Origin: Flaveria trinervia
Taxonomy: Eukaryota > Streptophyta > Magnoliopsida > Asterales > Asteraceae
Assembly: GCA_025506515.1 (NCBI GenBank)
Contig: CM046442.1
Coordinates: 63,187,340 to 63,251,339, forward strand
Direction: 5' to 3'
DNA: 64,000 nucleotides
Shown here: positions 52,946-64,000 of the stretch, in pieces
Layout of the letters: the number at the start of each line of letters is the position of its first letter
Numbering within the stretch: position 1 is the first letter of the stretch
The notes under the pieces: model-generated
What the model was told of the DNA's origin: nothing
The model's database searches: none
Seen by the model: only the letters and a program-made list of their open reading frames with translations
Translations under genes and position numbers: made by a program

Positions 52946-54529
52946 ATGGTCCAATCGTGCGATTGGATCATACTTATGATTTTGACTTTATGACCATTCC
53001 ACACTTAAACCCTATTAACTTTTGATTTGATGTTTTAAGCACTCGATCATCTTAGACGTGATCATTTTAATTTAGAAAGCTTTTGACCACCTTAGACGTG
53101 ACCCTTTTAGGTGATTAAAACCCCAATTTGATTCCATGGCGTAGTCCGATATCTAACTAACTGAATTGACAAAATTTAAACAAATAAAAGTCTTAAAATT
53201 GAATTTCAAAACTAAAACTTGTTTTTGAGATTTTGTGAGGTGTAAATCCTAAGATAGAAATCTAATGGATTCATTTTCTGAAAGGAAGCTTCAATTCATT
53301 TTGACCATAAATGGACCAATTCAATTTGGAATCATACAGGCAAGTCAAATCATTTGGAACATGTTAAATCGTTTTGATGCTCCATTCTTGTTTTTCATGT
53401 AGAGTCGTTAGCAAGTTTAAGAAATCATACTAGTACTCTTAGATCCTCACATTGATTTGGACTTTCAAGGATTGTATCCATAATGATTGTCAGTACACTG
53501 GTCCTCCTAAATCCATACACAGACTTTTGACACAGATTGGTGATAGTTTAAGGTTTGATTATTTCAAAAAGCATTTGTAGATCCCACACTATATGGTAAT
53601 CAACATTCCTCAGGAGATTTTTGAGCGGTCTTAGGGTAGATTACAAGAAGAAACTATTCTTAGAACTTTCAAAGAGAAGCCAAGCCTCAGGTCAGTGCCT
53701 CACACATCAGAGAGGTGGCAAACAACAATGAATTCTAGAATATATAGGTTATGCTTATTCTCAGGTCAGTGCCACCACATAAAAGAGAGGCACATAACCT
53801 ATCTTCTTGTTTGAGCAAGTTTAATCTTTTTGCATAGATCTCACCAACAACATAGGTTATTAGTTTGATTGCTTTTGCATTTTTCATGTGCTTTTGTTCA
53901 TATTTTGGTCATACACTCACATTTGTGGCGTTTATTCTGCTCGTCACCCATTATTGGAATTTTGTTGATTGTGTTACCCAGGGATAAGATGATAACCCCC
54001 AGCCTGTTGAACAACTTAGTTTAATCTTGAGATCACCAACAAGGTCTAATCATCTATTGTGTTGAGTCTACCGACATATCATCTGTGGTCTAGCAACCTC
54101 TAGGTTTACTTTCTTTGTGTTACCTTAGTAGTAGCTAGTTTTACTATCATATTTCCTTTTATATTGCTCAGACTACACAGACTTATACTTTAAACTTTGC
54201 ATCTTATTCAATTTAAATTTTAAATGTCCAAAGTGGTTTGTTCCTGTGTACTATCATTTTCAAAAGTCTTGAATCAGTATCACAGATATGATCTAATTTG
54301 TATAAGCTAGCCTCTCCTCCTCCCTCATTTTTTATTTTATTTATTCTATTTTATTAGTAATGTTACTTACTAAACCTATTCTCCCCCTAAAATTCTAAAT
54401 GGTAACGATTTATGCTTTTTAGGATTTTAATAGGCGACGAAATAACACCAAGTTAATTAAACTACATATAATTAAACAAATAAATAAATACTATAAAAAA
54501 TAAATGAAATATGGACAATACTCATCGGA
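52946..54529 (-). other. RE8 3' region, noncoding
   Basis: AT-rich with no reading frames of note. It contains a purine tract AGGGGGAGA in sense (54380-54390), like an internal polypurine tract. It also has the block TTGAGTCTACCGACATATCA (54062-54081) shared with RE4 and RE6, and two hairpin boxes GGTCAGTGCC...GGCA/GGCAC (about 53690-53715 and 53764-53792). CTTAGACGTGA is repeated near 53052 and 53092. The 52946-53250 part could include LTR remnants, but no TG...CA pair is visible. Confidence 0.6.
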
Positions 54530-56060
54530 CTACACATGGTCATCTTGAGGAATTACACCACTTTTCTTTTTAACACCATTGACCTCTAACAAATATAGAA
54601 AACGTGGTTTATCAAAAGCCTTTGTATAGAGGTCAGCGCGTTGAAAATCAGTATTTATTTTAATCACATCGATTAGGTTCTTTTTAAAACAATCACATAA
54701 AAAGTGATATTTTATGCCGATGTGTTTGGTCTTATGATGTTGAACAAGATTTTTAGTTACTGCAATTGTAGCAGAGTTATCAACAAAAATAGGAGTAGAA
54801 GAGAAATTCAAACTGTAGTCCTGCATTTGTTGTTAAATCCATATGATTTGTGAACAGCAACTTGCAGCAGCAATGTATTCGGCTTCACAGGTTGACAAAG
54901 CAACCGAGGTTTTCTTCTTACACTGCCAGGTCACTAATCTCCTCCCAAGGAATTTACATCCCGCTGATGTAGACTTGTAGTTCATCTTGCAGCCACCATA
55001 ATCCGAATAACTATACGCTGTAAGCTCGAAGTCATCATCATGAGGATACCCCAACCCTAGTGTTGGCGTATCCTTCTCATAACGGAGGATACTTTTGACA
55101 CCTATCACATGGTTAACTTTAGGCTTTGCCTGATATCTTGAACATAAACATGTCACGTACATGATATCAGGTCTTAAGGCCAGTGAGGTACATGAGAGAT
55201 CCAATCATTCCTCGGTACATGGTAGCATCGACCAGATCACCATTCTCGTCTAGTTCTACATCATGGTTTGTAGCAAGTGGAGTCCCGGCTGCGGAAGCAT
55301 TCTCCATGTCAAATCGACTGAGAATATCTCCTACATACTTGGTCTGATGTAGGAAAATCCATTTTGGTGTCTCATCCACCTGTAACCCAAGAAAGAGTTT
55401 AATCTCTCCCATGGCACTCATTTCAAACTCAGCCTTCATTACTGCTTCAAACTCTTTACATAGATCTTCGTTCTTGGACCCGAAGATTATGTCATCGACG
55501 TAGATTTGGACTAGCAGTAAATCACCATCCTTTTCTTTGATGAATAGTGTACAACCAATAACACCAGTGCGAAACCCATGTTTCATAAGGTGAGTGGAGA
55601 GTTTCTCATACCAGGATCTGGGAGCTTGATGTAGCCCATATAAAGCCTTTGAGTTTGTAAACTCTATCCCAATGATATGGATCCTCAAATCCCTCGAGTT
55701 GACTGACGTACACTGTCTCTCGGATTTCACGATGAAGGAATGCACTCTTCATATCAAGTTGATCAACTTTAATCTTCATGTATGATGCATAGGCAAGGAA
55801 GATACGGATTGCTTCCATTCATGCCACGGGTGCAAACACTTCATTGTAGTCTATGCCCTCGACTTGTCGAAATTCTTGAGCAACAAGTCGAGCCTTGTTT
55901 CTGATGATCCCTCCTTGATCATCTTTCTTGCATTTCAAGATCCATTTCGTGCCAATGACCTTAGCACCTTTAGGTCTATCCACCAGAGTCCATACTCCTA
56001 ACTTTTTGAACTAAAGAAGTTCTTCTTGCATGGCACTCACCCATGCCTCATCATTCAGGG
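54530..56060 (-). pseudogene. pol: RE8 reverse transcriptase and RNase H, broken
   Basis: RT: GTKWILKCKKDDQ-like text near 55940, MEAIRIFLAYASYMKIKVDQ and LDMKSAFLHREIRETVYV (55606-55818). Then intact YVDD (LLLVQIYVDDIIFGSKNEDL) in 55167-55745. RNase H in 54833-55204 (AYSYSDYGGCKM, STCEAEYIAAASCCSQ) and 54530-54826 (VDNSATIAVTKNLVQHHKTK, ADLYTKAFDKPRFLYLLEVN). A one-base loss near 55650 and a stop near 54830 break it. Confidence 0.84.
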
Positions 56061-57650
56061 TTTCACTAACATACTTTGGCTGAAACTGAGACACAAAGAA
56101 ACGACATGCACCGTGGTGAAGGTATCCCTTTTCCATCACCGAGGCATAATCAGCTTATTACATCTGATTTCTTGTCTGAAGTCCTAATCTCACGTCCCCA
56201 ATGACACTATCTAAAGGATGATAAACATTTATGCATGATCCAGGAATGGTTGGAACAACTACCTCATAATCAAGATTATGAACATTAGGTTTAGTATCTA
56301 AGGAAGTAGGAGTCTGAGGTTCCGAAGACTCAGATGCATCAATGTCAGATGCTTGTGGACTTGCAGTAGTCGGAACCTGTTCCTCTAGGTTGTTCTTATA
56401 AGTCTTCGTAGCTTCTTAATCAGAGGAAGAGTCACTATCTTCAAGTACTCCCCCTGAGTTGTTAGATGACTAACCTTGTGAACCGGATGATGTTGATTCT
56501 TGTGAAGGTGTGTTCAAGATATCATACATCATCTTTGTGGCCAACTCTTCTTCAGAAGTGGAGAGTGGTATGTTGAAGGACTTAAAGAATCCATCATAGT
56601 CAAAAAAGAAGGTGGGTCCTTTTCCAGCACGTGGTGTGGTGTATCTCTGAACATCAACGTTACACCACACTTCTACTTGACCCATTGAGTTGTTGTAAAC
56701 TCTCTTGTTCGGTATGCTGTATTCTAGAAAGATACCTTCATCAGCCTTCTCGCTGAATTTTTCCTCATGATTCTTCTTCAATAGGGTGAACGGAGAGCCA
56801 AACGGCTCGAGATACTCTAGATTAGGTTTACGTTGTTGTTGTAACTCGTAACACGTCTTTCCATGGCGTTTAACTACCAGAACTCGATTTAGCGTATAAC
56901 ATGCATTTGCAGCTACTTCATTCCAGAATTGGATAGGCAGTTTCAAGTATGCTAGCATCATCCATGTTGTCTATATCAAGCTATGATTCTTCCTTTCAGT
57001 AACACCGTTCATCTGAGGAATGTAGGCAGAAGTGAACTGATGCACAATTCCTTTTCCTTGAAGTAAGCCTCGATCCATTGATTCTTGAACTCGGTTTCGT
57101 TATCTGAGCGCACCTGTGGTACCTTCAACTTGTATAGGGACTTCAGAGTAGTTACTAATTCCTTGAATGACGATAATGGTTTAGATTTGGATTTTAGAAA
57201 CATCACCCAAGAGAATCTTGAGTAGTCATTAGTAACAACATAGCAGTACAAGTCGCCTGCGATGCTTCTTGTACTGACTGGACCAAATAGATCCATATGA
57301 AGAAGTTCAGGTGAAAGTTCGATGGAATGAACTTTCCTTTCCTTATGAGACTTCTTTGTTTGTTTGCCCTTCTTGCAGGCAACACAAAAATCTAGAAGTT
57401 GGATGTTTTTGACATTAACTCCTCTCATTAGATCATTCTGGATCAAGTGATTCATCTTCCATGGGTTAATGTGTCCTATTCTCCTATGCCAGGAGATGGA
57501 ATCCTTCTCAATAGCTTTTGATAAGAAGCACTGAACTTCATGATCCGTTGTGGAGGCCTTTGATAGATCCAAGACATAAAGGTCCTTATATCTTGAGGTA
57601 GACATTAAGACTTGATCCTCCGAGATGACATAGTCCTTTTTGAGGACATA
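56061..57650 (-). pseudogene. pol: RE8 integrase and linker, broken
   Basis: 57009-57605 reads SWHRRIGHINPWKMNHLIQN (HH), CVACKKGKQTKKSH (CC), LLHMDLFGPVSTRSI and VRSDNETEFKNQW. The glutamate region (NGVTERKNHSL) is at about 56970-57010, followed by a stop. 56470-56961 has MMLAYLKLPIQFWNEVAANA and the Phe-rich end TFFFDYDGFFKSFNIP. 56061-56470 is a Ser/Glu-rich linker with several stops. Confidence 0.82.
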
Positions 57651-57960
57651 GCACTTCTTGTTGTCAAATACTACCTTAAAACCTTTATCACAATTTGAGA
57701 CACAGAAAGCAAGTTATTTTGAAGTTGTTGAACATAGTTTACCTTGTCAAACTTCACTTTCTAATTACCTACTTCCCCTTGAGCTATGATGTACCCACCT
57801 TTGTTTCTAGCAAACGAAACATGACCTCCTTTTATCTGTTTGATGTTTGATAAGAGAGCCATGTTCTCTATCATGTGCCGAGATGCTCTGCTATCTATAA
57901 TCCACGTGTTGGTTTCAGCACTATAGAGAACACCCTACACATTCAATTGAAAGCATTAGT
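57651..57960 (-). pseudogene. pol: RE8 protease region, active-site glycine changed
   Basis: Near 57870-57905 the reading is WIIDSRASRHMIENMALL. The Asp and Ser of DSG are kept, but Gly is Arg, which should inactivate an aspartic protease. Downstream is GGHVSFARNKGGYI and a broken stretch up to the GAG-pre-integrase block. Confidence 0.7.
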
Positions 57961-60164
57961 TCATGTTAGGGACCCAAGCCTTCACTGGCTTGGGTTTGCC
58001 AGAGGCATCATACATCATAAACTCAACCCATTGACCATTCGAGGGTGAGGGAAGCTCAGATGTCTTCTTGTTCTCATTATCATACAATGAGGTTGACTTT
58101 TCCTTTCATAAGCCAGCTTTGTGTAAGGCCTGTTTGTAATAAACAGACGACTGGCTAATGTGTTCAACTTTAGGTTCACTATCCCTTTTAGGTGGTGTCA
58201 CTGAGTCCTCTTAATAGAGCTAGGTTTGGGTTATGGAAGTTCAACTTTCCTCCTCGGTATCTGATAACATGGACAATGAGACGCAATGTGTCCATACTCT
58301 CCACAGCTATAGCATGATCTGCTTTTGACATTACGATTTAACTGTTTTTGTGGAGATATATGTGACACACGTGTGACCTTTCTCTGTTTGGGTTTTGACT
58401 CTTCTTGTTTAGATGTTTTGTATGGTTTAACAAAGTTAATTTCTTTAACATTTTTAACATCTTTTCCTTTTCTATTATCTGGACTTTGACAAGATGCACG
58501 TGATTGGTTAACATTACAGGTCCTTCTAGGTTCATATTTAGACTTGATTGACCTAAACATTATATTAACCTTTTCAAACACTTTTTCTAGATTAACACAA
58601 GGCATTTTATCTTTTGCCTTTAATATGGCCTCCTTTTGTTTAGTACCAGATTCATTTGATTTACATGTGGAATCTGGATCACTTACAAAAGGAGTAGACA
58701 CCAGATGATCCTTGATTGGATTATCATTGATTGGTTTATATTTTGCGTACATCAAGTTCTGATGTGGTGGTGGAACAACTTTATAACCCAGTCCCTCCCC
58801 GTTGTTTCTCTCTCTCACTAAGTTTTGGACAATATGAGATGAACTTGTCCAACTGTGCAGTTTTTGTTTTAAGGAATTAACTTCTACTTCTAAAACTGCC
58901 TTTTGTTTCTTAGTGTCCTCTAGGGAGTTTAGATAGTACCTTATGTCATTAGCTTGGTTAAAGGCTACAAAAACTGTTTCCCTAAGCTGTTTGTTCAAAA
59001 GGTCTATCTTTTCTTTGAAACTATGCTCATTTTGTTTTATAACTCTGTTAGCCTCAGTGCACAGTTCTCAGTCCTTAACTAAGTTGTCATTATGATCTAA
59101 TAACCTAGTAAATTTTAAATCAATGCTTTCCCTAAATTTATTACAATCAGAACAAGCATGATTATTGAAAAGTTGGTCACTAGTACTTACCTGAGAGGGT
59201 TATGATGAATCAGCCATCAATGCAGAGTCTAGTATTTCTGGTGCTGGTGATTTTGACGTGTTGCAGTTTTCCCTACTTCAGGTAGGTAATTGACAACTGG
59301 AGCAGTGTCTTCTGTGTTTGACATCGCGAGTTCGACTGCAATATCTCCTTCACTAGCAGAATCATCATCTAGATCCTCCACACTAGCGATATTGGATTCT
59401 CCCGATGAGACAAACCGAAAGCTACAGTCCTATCCTTCATCATCATGACTAGTCAAGGCTTTAGGATCCTTGCTTGATGAAGTAGGACTGGTAGTGGGTT
59501 TATCCTCATGATTGAAGGAAGTGAAAGGATTCCCGTTTCTAGTCTTCTTTGGCTTCACACACTCCCAATTGAAGTGTCCTTTCTCACCGCAGTTGAAACA
59601 ACTCACCTTGGTCTTATCAAAACCAAAGGTCCCCTTAGTTGTAACCAAGTTCTGTCTGGTTTTCTTGACAAACTTCTTAGCTCACCGGACAGCACTCGCT
59701 AAGGCCCAAATTATGTCCATCCTTTCTAGCTCTGTCTCGTCAACCTACTCATAGTCCTTATCTGCCAAACGGCAGTTCCCAATTTTACCAGCAATTAGTC
59801 CATCATAGGAGTGGACTACCGCAGCTAAGAGATCCATGTGTTCTTTAGCTACCTTAACTGTCACATTACCAAAATTCTCGGTCTTTAGTTTTGCTGCATT
59901 GGCTTCACGTATAATATATTGGGTACCAGACGACCCTGATGTTTCTGACCCTGAAGTAGAGGCTTATGGAGTCGCATTATATAGGGCTAGGTTCTGATCA
60001 TATGAAGACTTTTTTGCTCTATACTTCATTTTCAGCTCTTCCTCTCTCAGTTTCAGAATAAAATAATTGATATCTAACTTCGTTAGCATATCATTCTTTC
60101 TGAGGTTGGAGACAAAATAAACCTATTTCTCTGGCAACCCATCTGCAAAGTTAGACACTTTGTC
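57961..60164 (-). pseudogene. gag: RE8 gag with two zinc knuckles, cut by RE9
   Basis: First knuckle CFNCGEKGHFNWEC (about 59559-59600), with the upstream text FGFDKTKV. A coiled-coil-like stretch around 58850-59000 (YYLNSLEDTKKQKAVLEVEV) belongs to the open piece 58231-58998, which ends in the second knuckle CYSCGEYGHIASHC (58276-58317). The gag core at 59700-60164 is decayed, with several stops. RE9 interrupts it at 60164, where the plus strand reads CACTTTGTC before the RE9 LTR end. Confidence 0.78.
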
Positions 60165-61082
60165 TGATGGGATTTAACAAGATTATCAAAGTCCATATAA
60201 GTCAATATATATGAAAACGCAGCGGATATATTGTTTAAAATCTTGTTAATGTGAAGATTATCAAACCCATTTGTTAAGCTAAACCCAAACCATGGATCCA
60301 TATACGAAATGCATACAATAAACAACCATAGGATGTTTAGAAGGTAACCTTTTCAAGCTACTAGAAACGATTTTATGGAGGTGCTAAGGATGAACTTTAT
60401 GGCTGAATCTTCAAGTAAGAAGACCTCAAGAGAGCTATACCCCAAGCCACCAATAAACCCTTTGGAAGCTAGGATCCACAACACTTGTTACAGCCTTGAA
60501 CACCTTGTTCCAGCCGAGATTTGACCCCTTTTCTTGCCTTCTTTTGTTTGAAAAAATCAGGGAAAAGGGAGAGAAAGCTCTTTTGTTCTTGAGAAGTTGG
60601 AGAGAGATGCAACCTCAATGTTTTCTTTTTCTATTAATTAAGTCAAACCACCAACATGTGATGGTCCATTTTCAGCCATATTGGCCGAGAGGTGGAGGTC
60701 CAATAAGGGGCTTCCCTCTTTAAAACAACCAACCAACTTAATTACAACAGTTTTATTAAATCCCTTTTAAACAAACTTGTATTTTAGACAAAAGATAAAA
60801 CATGTTACATTCACTTAATAATGTTACTTAACCTATTAAATAACAATATATAGTACTCTTTATAAATAAATAACCCATGTTATTTATTCATTTCTCAAGA
60901 GGATTTACATTTAGAAAACCATTTTTCTAAATATAAAAAGTGTTGATATTTATTTAGTTGATCAAATCAATAAATAAATATTGCAGGTGTTTGTCTAGCC
61001 TGTTATTGGGTATGACCCGACTTGGATCATATCACACTAGCCACATCAATTTAATATGTATCTTGGGCAGATCAAATCCTAC
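60165..61082 (-). repeat. RE9 3' LTR (918 bp)
   Basis: In sense it begins TGTAGGATTTGATC (61082) and ends AATCCCATCA (60165). It shares the start block (GATCCAAGTCGGGTCATACC) and end block (CCGCTGCGTTTTCAT) with RE1, and the middle is more diverged. Open frames within it (60496-60723, 60083-60325) show no similarity I can recognise. Confidence 0.85.
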
Positions 61083-61849
61083 AATCTCCCACTTGCACAA
61101 GATTCATAGAAGATTGATGCAAGCAGCAAATGACGCCTAGCAACGGTTTGCTACCCCTAATGTATACGACTAAGTGCCATTCAATAACATCATCCCTTTT
61201 CAAGTACCTTACTTGAATATGATTTAGGTGAATCAATCATCCATCCTTTTGTAGCAGATGTCATGTTAAATTCCAGAGACACAGAATTGTCATTCTCCAT
61301 TGATTTAACTTTAACAGGCCTTAGACATCTAACTCTCAACGAATAAGAGGAACAAATTCCATCTTGACTACATATGTCTCTCACAATCACCTTATATCAC
61401 ACCTGAACTTAGCTTTATGTACTATTAATTTTACATAACAGCAAAGACGTAAGTCAAAGTATAATACTTGATGAATATCAAGACCCTATATGTATCTCAG
61501 GTCAGAGAATAAAATGATATTCGCCTTTACTCAATATCTCTTATGACTAATCACTAAGATTCCATGCAGAGACAATTGAGAGCGGGTCTGTCCAATATCT
61601 ATATCCAATAGATACCAATGACCCTTGGTAGCAACATTTGCTTTATATTCATACTTTATGAATATCAACCAATCCAAGTTCATTATAGTCTTACATTCAT
61701 AGCTGTTCCCACAAGTATGATCGACCACGGACGTTTAGAATAACTTGCTTATTCACAGATTAAACATGCTAAAAGGATGAACAAATGAAAATTATAAACA
61801 TATAATTAAGTTAAAATCATAAGTTCAAATATCCAAATACAAAATTTGA
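61083..61849 (-). other. RE9 3' untranslated region and polypurine tract
   Basis: About 770 bp of noncoding DNA. In sense, GTGCAAGTGGGAGAT ends at the LTR start, a plausible but short polypurine tract (AAGTGGGAGA). Short minus-strand frames (61190-61390, 61531-61728) lack motifs. Confidence 0.65.
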
Positions 61850-63617
61850 TCAAGTCCAATCACTAGAATATCGAAGTCCTAAGGCACAAGCATGACTTTC
61901 ATGTTTTGACCTATCTAGGAGCTTCGTGAGTGGATCCGCAATGTTTTGATCGGTGTGAACTTTGCGAATACATATCTTTCCCTTTTCAACTTCATCCCTT
62001 ATGTAGTTGAATCTCCGTTCAATGTGCCGAGTCTTTTGATGAGCACGAGGTTCCTTGATTTGAGCAATCGCACCCTCGTTGTCACAAAAGATCTCTAGGG
62101 GGTCTTGAATGGTAGCAACAACCCCTAGATCAGCAATGAATTTCCTAAGCCACGCAGCTTCTTGAGCTGCCAATGAAGCGGCGACGTATTCTGATTCTGT
62201 TGTAGACAGTGCCACCACATCTTGCTTTGAGCTCTTCCAAGAGACTGCTCCTCCATTCATAATGAAGACATATCCCGACTGTGATCGAGAATTATCTCGA
62301 TCAGTTTGGAAACTCGCATCCGTGTAACCCTTTACAACGAGCTCCTCCTCACCAGATCCATATATTAAGAACATATCCTTAGTATTCCTAAGATATTTCA
62401 AAATACTCTTAACAACCATCCAATGACTGTTACTAGGGTTCTGCTGATATCTACTTGTCATGCTCAGAGCACATGACACGTCCGGCCTAGTACATATCAT
62501 TGCATACATGATGGATCCTATAACAGATGCATATGGGACTCCATTCATTCTTTCTTGTTCAACCTTTGAACTAGGACATTGAGATGAGCTCAATATAGTC
62601 CCCTTTTGAATAGGCACCAAACCTTTCTTAGAATTCTCCATCTTGAACCTTTTCAAGATCTATCTCTATAGATCTTTATTCCTATCAACCGCCTTGATCT
62701 ATCTCTATAGATCTTTATTCCCAAGATATAGGTGGCTTCACCAAGATCTTTAATGGAAAAGCAGCTTCCAAGCCAGGTTTTTACACCTCCCAAGGTTGGA
62801 ATGTCATTTCCAAATAGCAGAATGTCATCGACATATAATACCAGGAAAGTAATAATGCTCCCACTAGCTTTCTTATACACGCAAGCTTCATCAGCGTTTT
62901 TGATGAAACCAATTTCTTTACTTCATCATCAAAACGGTGGTTCCAACTTCTTGACGCTTGTTTCAATCCATAGATTGATTTCTTTAACTTGCATACCTTG
63001 TTAGGATGTTTTGGATCGACAAAACCTTCAGGTTGTTTCATATGGACATCTTCCTCAAGATATCCATTAAGGAAAGCGGTTTTGACATCCATTTGCCAAA
63101 TCTCATAGTCATAATATGCTGCTATGGCAAACAATATCCTAATAGACTTTAGCATTGCCACAGGCGAGAAAGTTTCATCATAATCAACCCCTTGAGTTTG
63201 AGTAAAACCTTTCTCTACAAGTCTAGCTTTATAAGTATCCAACTTTCCATGCATATCGGTTTTCTTCTTGAAAACCCACTTACTCCCAACTATCTTGGAC
63301 TTAAGAGGTGGTGTAACCAATTCCCAAACTTGGTTATCATACATGGATTGCATCTCAACGTTCATGGCTTCTTGCCATTTGTCAAAATCAGGTTTTGACA
63401 TTGCATCATGGTATGTGGTTGGTTCATCCGAATCTACCACATAGCATCCATCCATGAAAAAACCACATCTCTCAGGAGGAATACTAGTTCTACCAGATCT
63501 GCGAACGTTTTGTGTATGTTGATCATCCATATGATCATTCTCAACATCCTCATGTTGATTGCTAGTTTCAACCAATTGTGTATCGTCTTGTGAATCTTGA
63601 ATCTCTTCAAGTTCCAC
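61850..63617 (-). pseudogene. pol: RE9 reverse transcriptase and RNase H, broken
   Basis: 62781-63617: acidic Asp/Gln-rich linker, RRSGRTSIPPERCGFFMDG, GSKWVFKKKTDMHGKLDTYK, GFTQTQGVDYDETFSPVAML, MDVKTAFLNGYLEEDVHM and YGLKQASRSWNHRFD. A frameshift near 62920 moves to 62653-62880 with LYVDDILLFGND. A short duplication (IKIYRDRS twice) and a shift then lead to 61850-62656: MICTRPDVSCALSMTSRYQQ, GYTDASFQTDRD, STTESEYVAASLAAQEAAWL, FCDNEGAIAQIKEP and ADPLTKLLDRSKHESHACAL. Most motifs are intact. Confidence 0.87.
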
Positions 63618-64000
63618 TGCTCTTCCACTAGTTTCTTCCGAAAGAAACTTAGTCTCTAAGAACTCTGCCTTTCGAGCAATAAATACTTTTTGCTTGATGG
63701 ATCATAGAAATAGTATCCAATACAATCTCTAGGGTATCCAATGAAAATACACTTTGTGGATCGGGCTTCTAGTTTGTTTTGAGCGTATTGCTTAGGATAA
63801 GCCTCACACCCCCAAACTTTTAAATATGATAATGATGGAACCCTTCCATGCCATACTTCAAAAGGTGTCCTTTCCACTTTCTTGGTTGGGGCCATATTTA
63901 AAATATGGACCGCGGAGAGCAATGCGAAACCCCAAAATGATAGAGGTAGTGAACTTCTAGCCATCATAGATCGAACCATATCCAATAGAGTTCGATTCCT
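63618..64000 (-). pseudogene. pol: RE9 integrase C-terminal part, cut by window edge
   Basis: The open piece 63656-63985 begins MDMVRSMMARSSLPLSFWGF, corresponding to the stretch just after the integrase catalytic glutamate. It continues with TPFEVWHGRVPSLSYLKVWG, CIFIGYPRDCIGYYFYDPSS and KKYLLLERQ. A shift near 63650 joins it to the linker at 63617. The catalytic residues are beyond the window. Confidence 0.82.

Larger units (their letters stand above)
52946..60164 (-). mobile_element. RE8: Sirevirus-like copia element without visible LTRs
   Basis: Minus-strand gag (60164 down), protease, integrase, RT and RNase H (stop 54530), followed by about 1.6 kb of 3' region. The low end meets the RE6 LTR at 52945. 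The high end is cut by RE9 at 60164. Neither LTR is recognisable inside the window. Confidence 0.78.
60165..64000 (-). mobile_element. RE9: 3' half of a Ty1/copia element of the RE1 family
   Basis: In element sense, integrase C-terminus (from the window edge), RT, RNase H (stop 61850), 3' UTR, polypurine tract and 3' LTR (61082 to 60165). The LTR is homologous to RE1. The target pentamer on this side is ttgtc (60160-60164). The other end is beyond 64000. The pol wording (YVDDILLFGND, ADPLTKLLDRSKHESH) differs from RE2-RE8, so it is a separate copia lineage. Confidence 0.83.

Noticed and set aside
52946..53300. A separate LTR between RE6 and RE8
   Set aside because: No TG...CA pair, polypurine tract or second copy in the window. 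It may hold an LTR remnant of RE8, but this cannot be supported.

Overview
This 64 kb window is intergenic DNA from a flowering plant genome. It is built almost entirely of nested Ty1/copia LTR retrotransposons, and I see no host gene, rRNA, tRNA gene or CRISPR array. The gag-pol wording (zinc knuckles, DSG protease, HHCC/DDE integrase, YVDD reverse transcriptase, ADLFTKA-type RNase H end), initiator-Met-tRNA primer sites and AGGGGGAGT polypurine tracts fit the SIRE/Sirevirus lineage of copia for most elements. An accessory ORF downstream of pol resembles one I recall as very abundant in Asteraceae genomes (Tanacetum, Artemisia, lettuce and relatives), so an Asteraceae source is my best guess. 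That is an inference from memory, not a search.

Layout, with local names RE1-RE9. RE1 (minus, 1-3938) has its 5' LTR at 3009-3938, a long leader and a broken gag running off the left edge. A solo LTR of a related family lies in its leader in the opposite orientation (1489-2450, target duplication gaatc). RE1 is inserted in the integrase of RE2 (minus, 3939-6119, a pol/gag fragment). RE3 (plus, 6120-7333 and 25489 to about 33264) is inserted in the gag of RE2, a member of its own family. RE4 (minus, 7334-25488, target duplication tctga) is inserted in the gag of RE3. RE4 has gag but no pol and looks like a non-autonomous TR-GAG element. RE5 (minus, 9164-21099) sits inside RE4. This makes a four-level nest, RE2 > RE3 > RE4 > RE5.

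At about 33.2 kb RE3 ends in a rearrangement scar and RE6 begins (minus, 33265-37130 and 48236-52945). RE7 (minus, 37131-48235) is inserted in the RE6 integrase, and its two 894-bp LTRs are nearly identical. RE6 abuts the 3' region of RE8 (minus, 52946-60164). RE9 (minus, from 60165 to beyond 64000) is inserted in the RE8 gag and belongs to the RE1 family.

RE3, RE5 and RE7 each carry a third reading region (ORF3) between RNase H and the 3' LTR, in the position of the env-like gene of Sireviruses. In all three, one short self-complementary word specific to the family (CTTCCGAAG/CTTCGGAAG in RE3 and RE5, CAGTAGTT/AACTACTG in RE7) is repeated both in the LTR U3 upstream of the TATA box and in the spacer just upstream of ORF3. 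RE6 has CATCCGCATT hairpins in U3, and RE4 has a W-box array in U3 plus a GTTTCGCTG array in its leader. Noncoding blocks in the 3' regions of RE4, RE6 and RE8 are shared, with the fullest match in the same order between RE4 and RE8, even though RE4 lacks pol. All coding regions carry stops or frameshifts, so no element appears autonomous as read.
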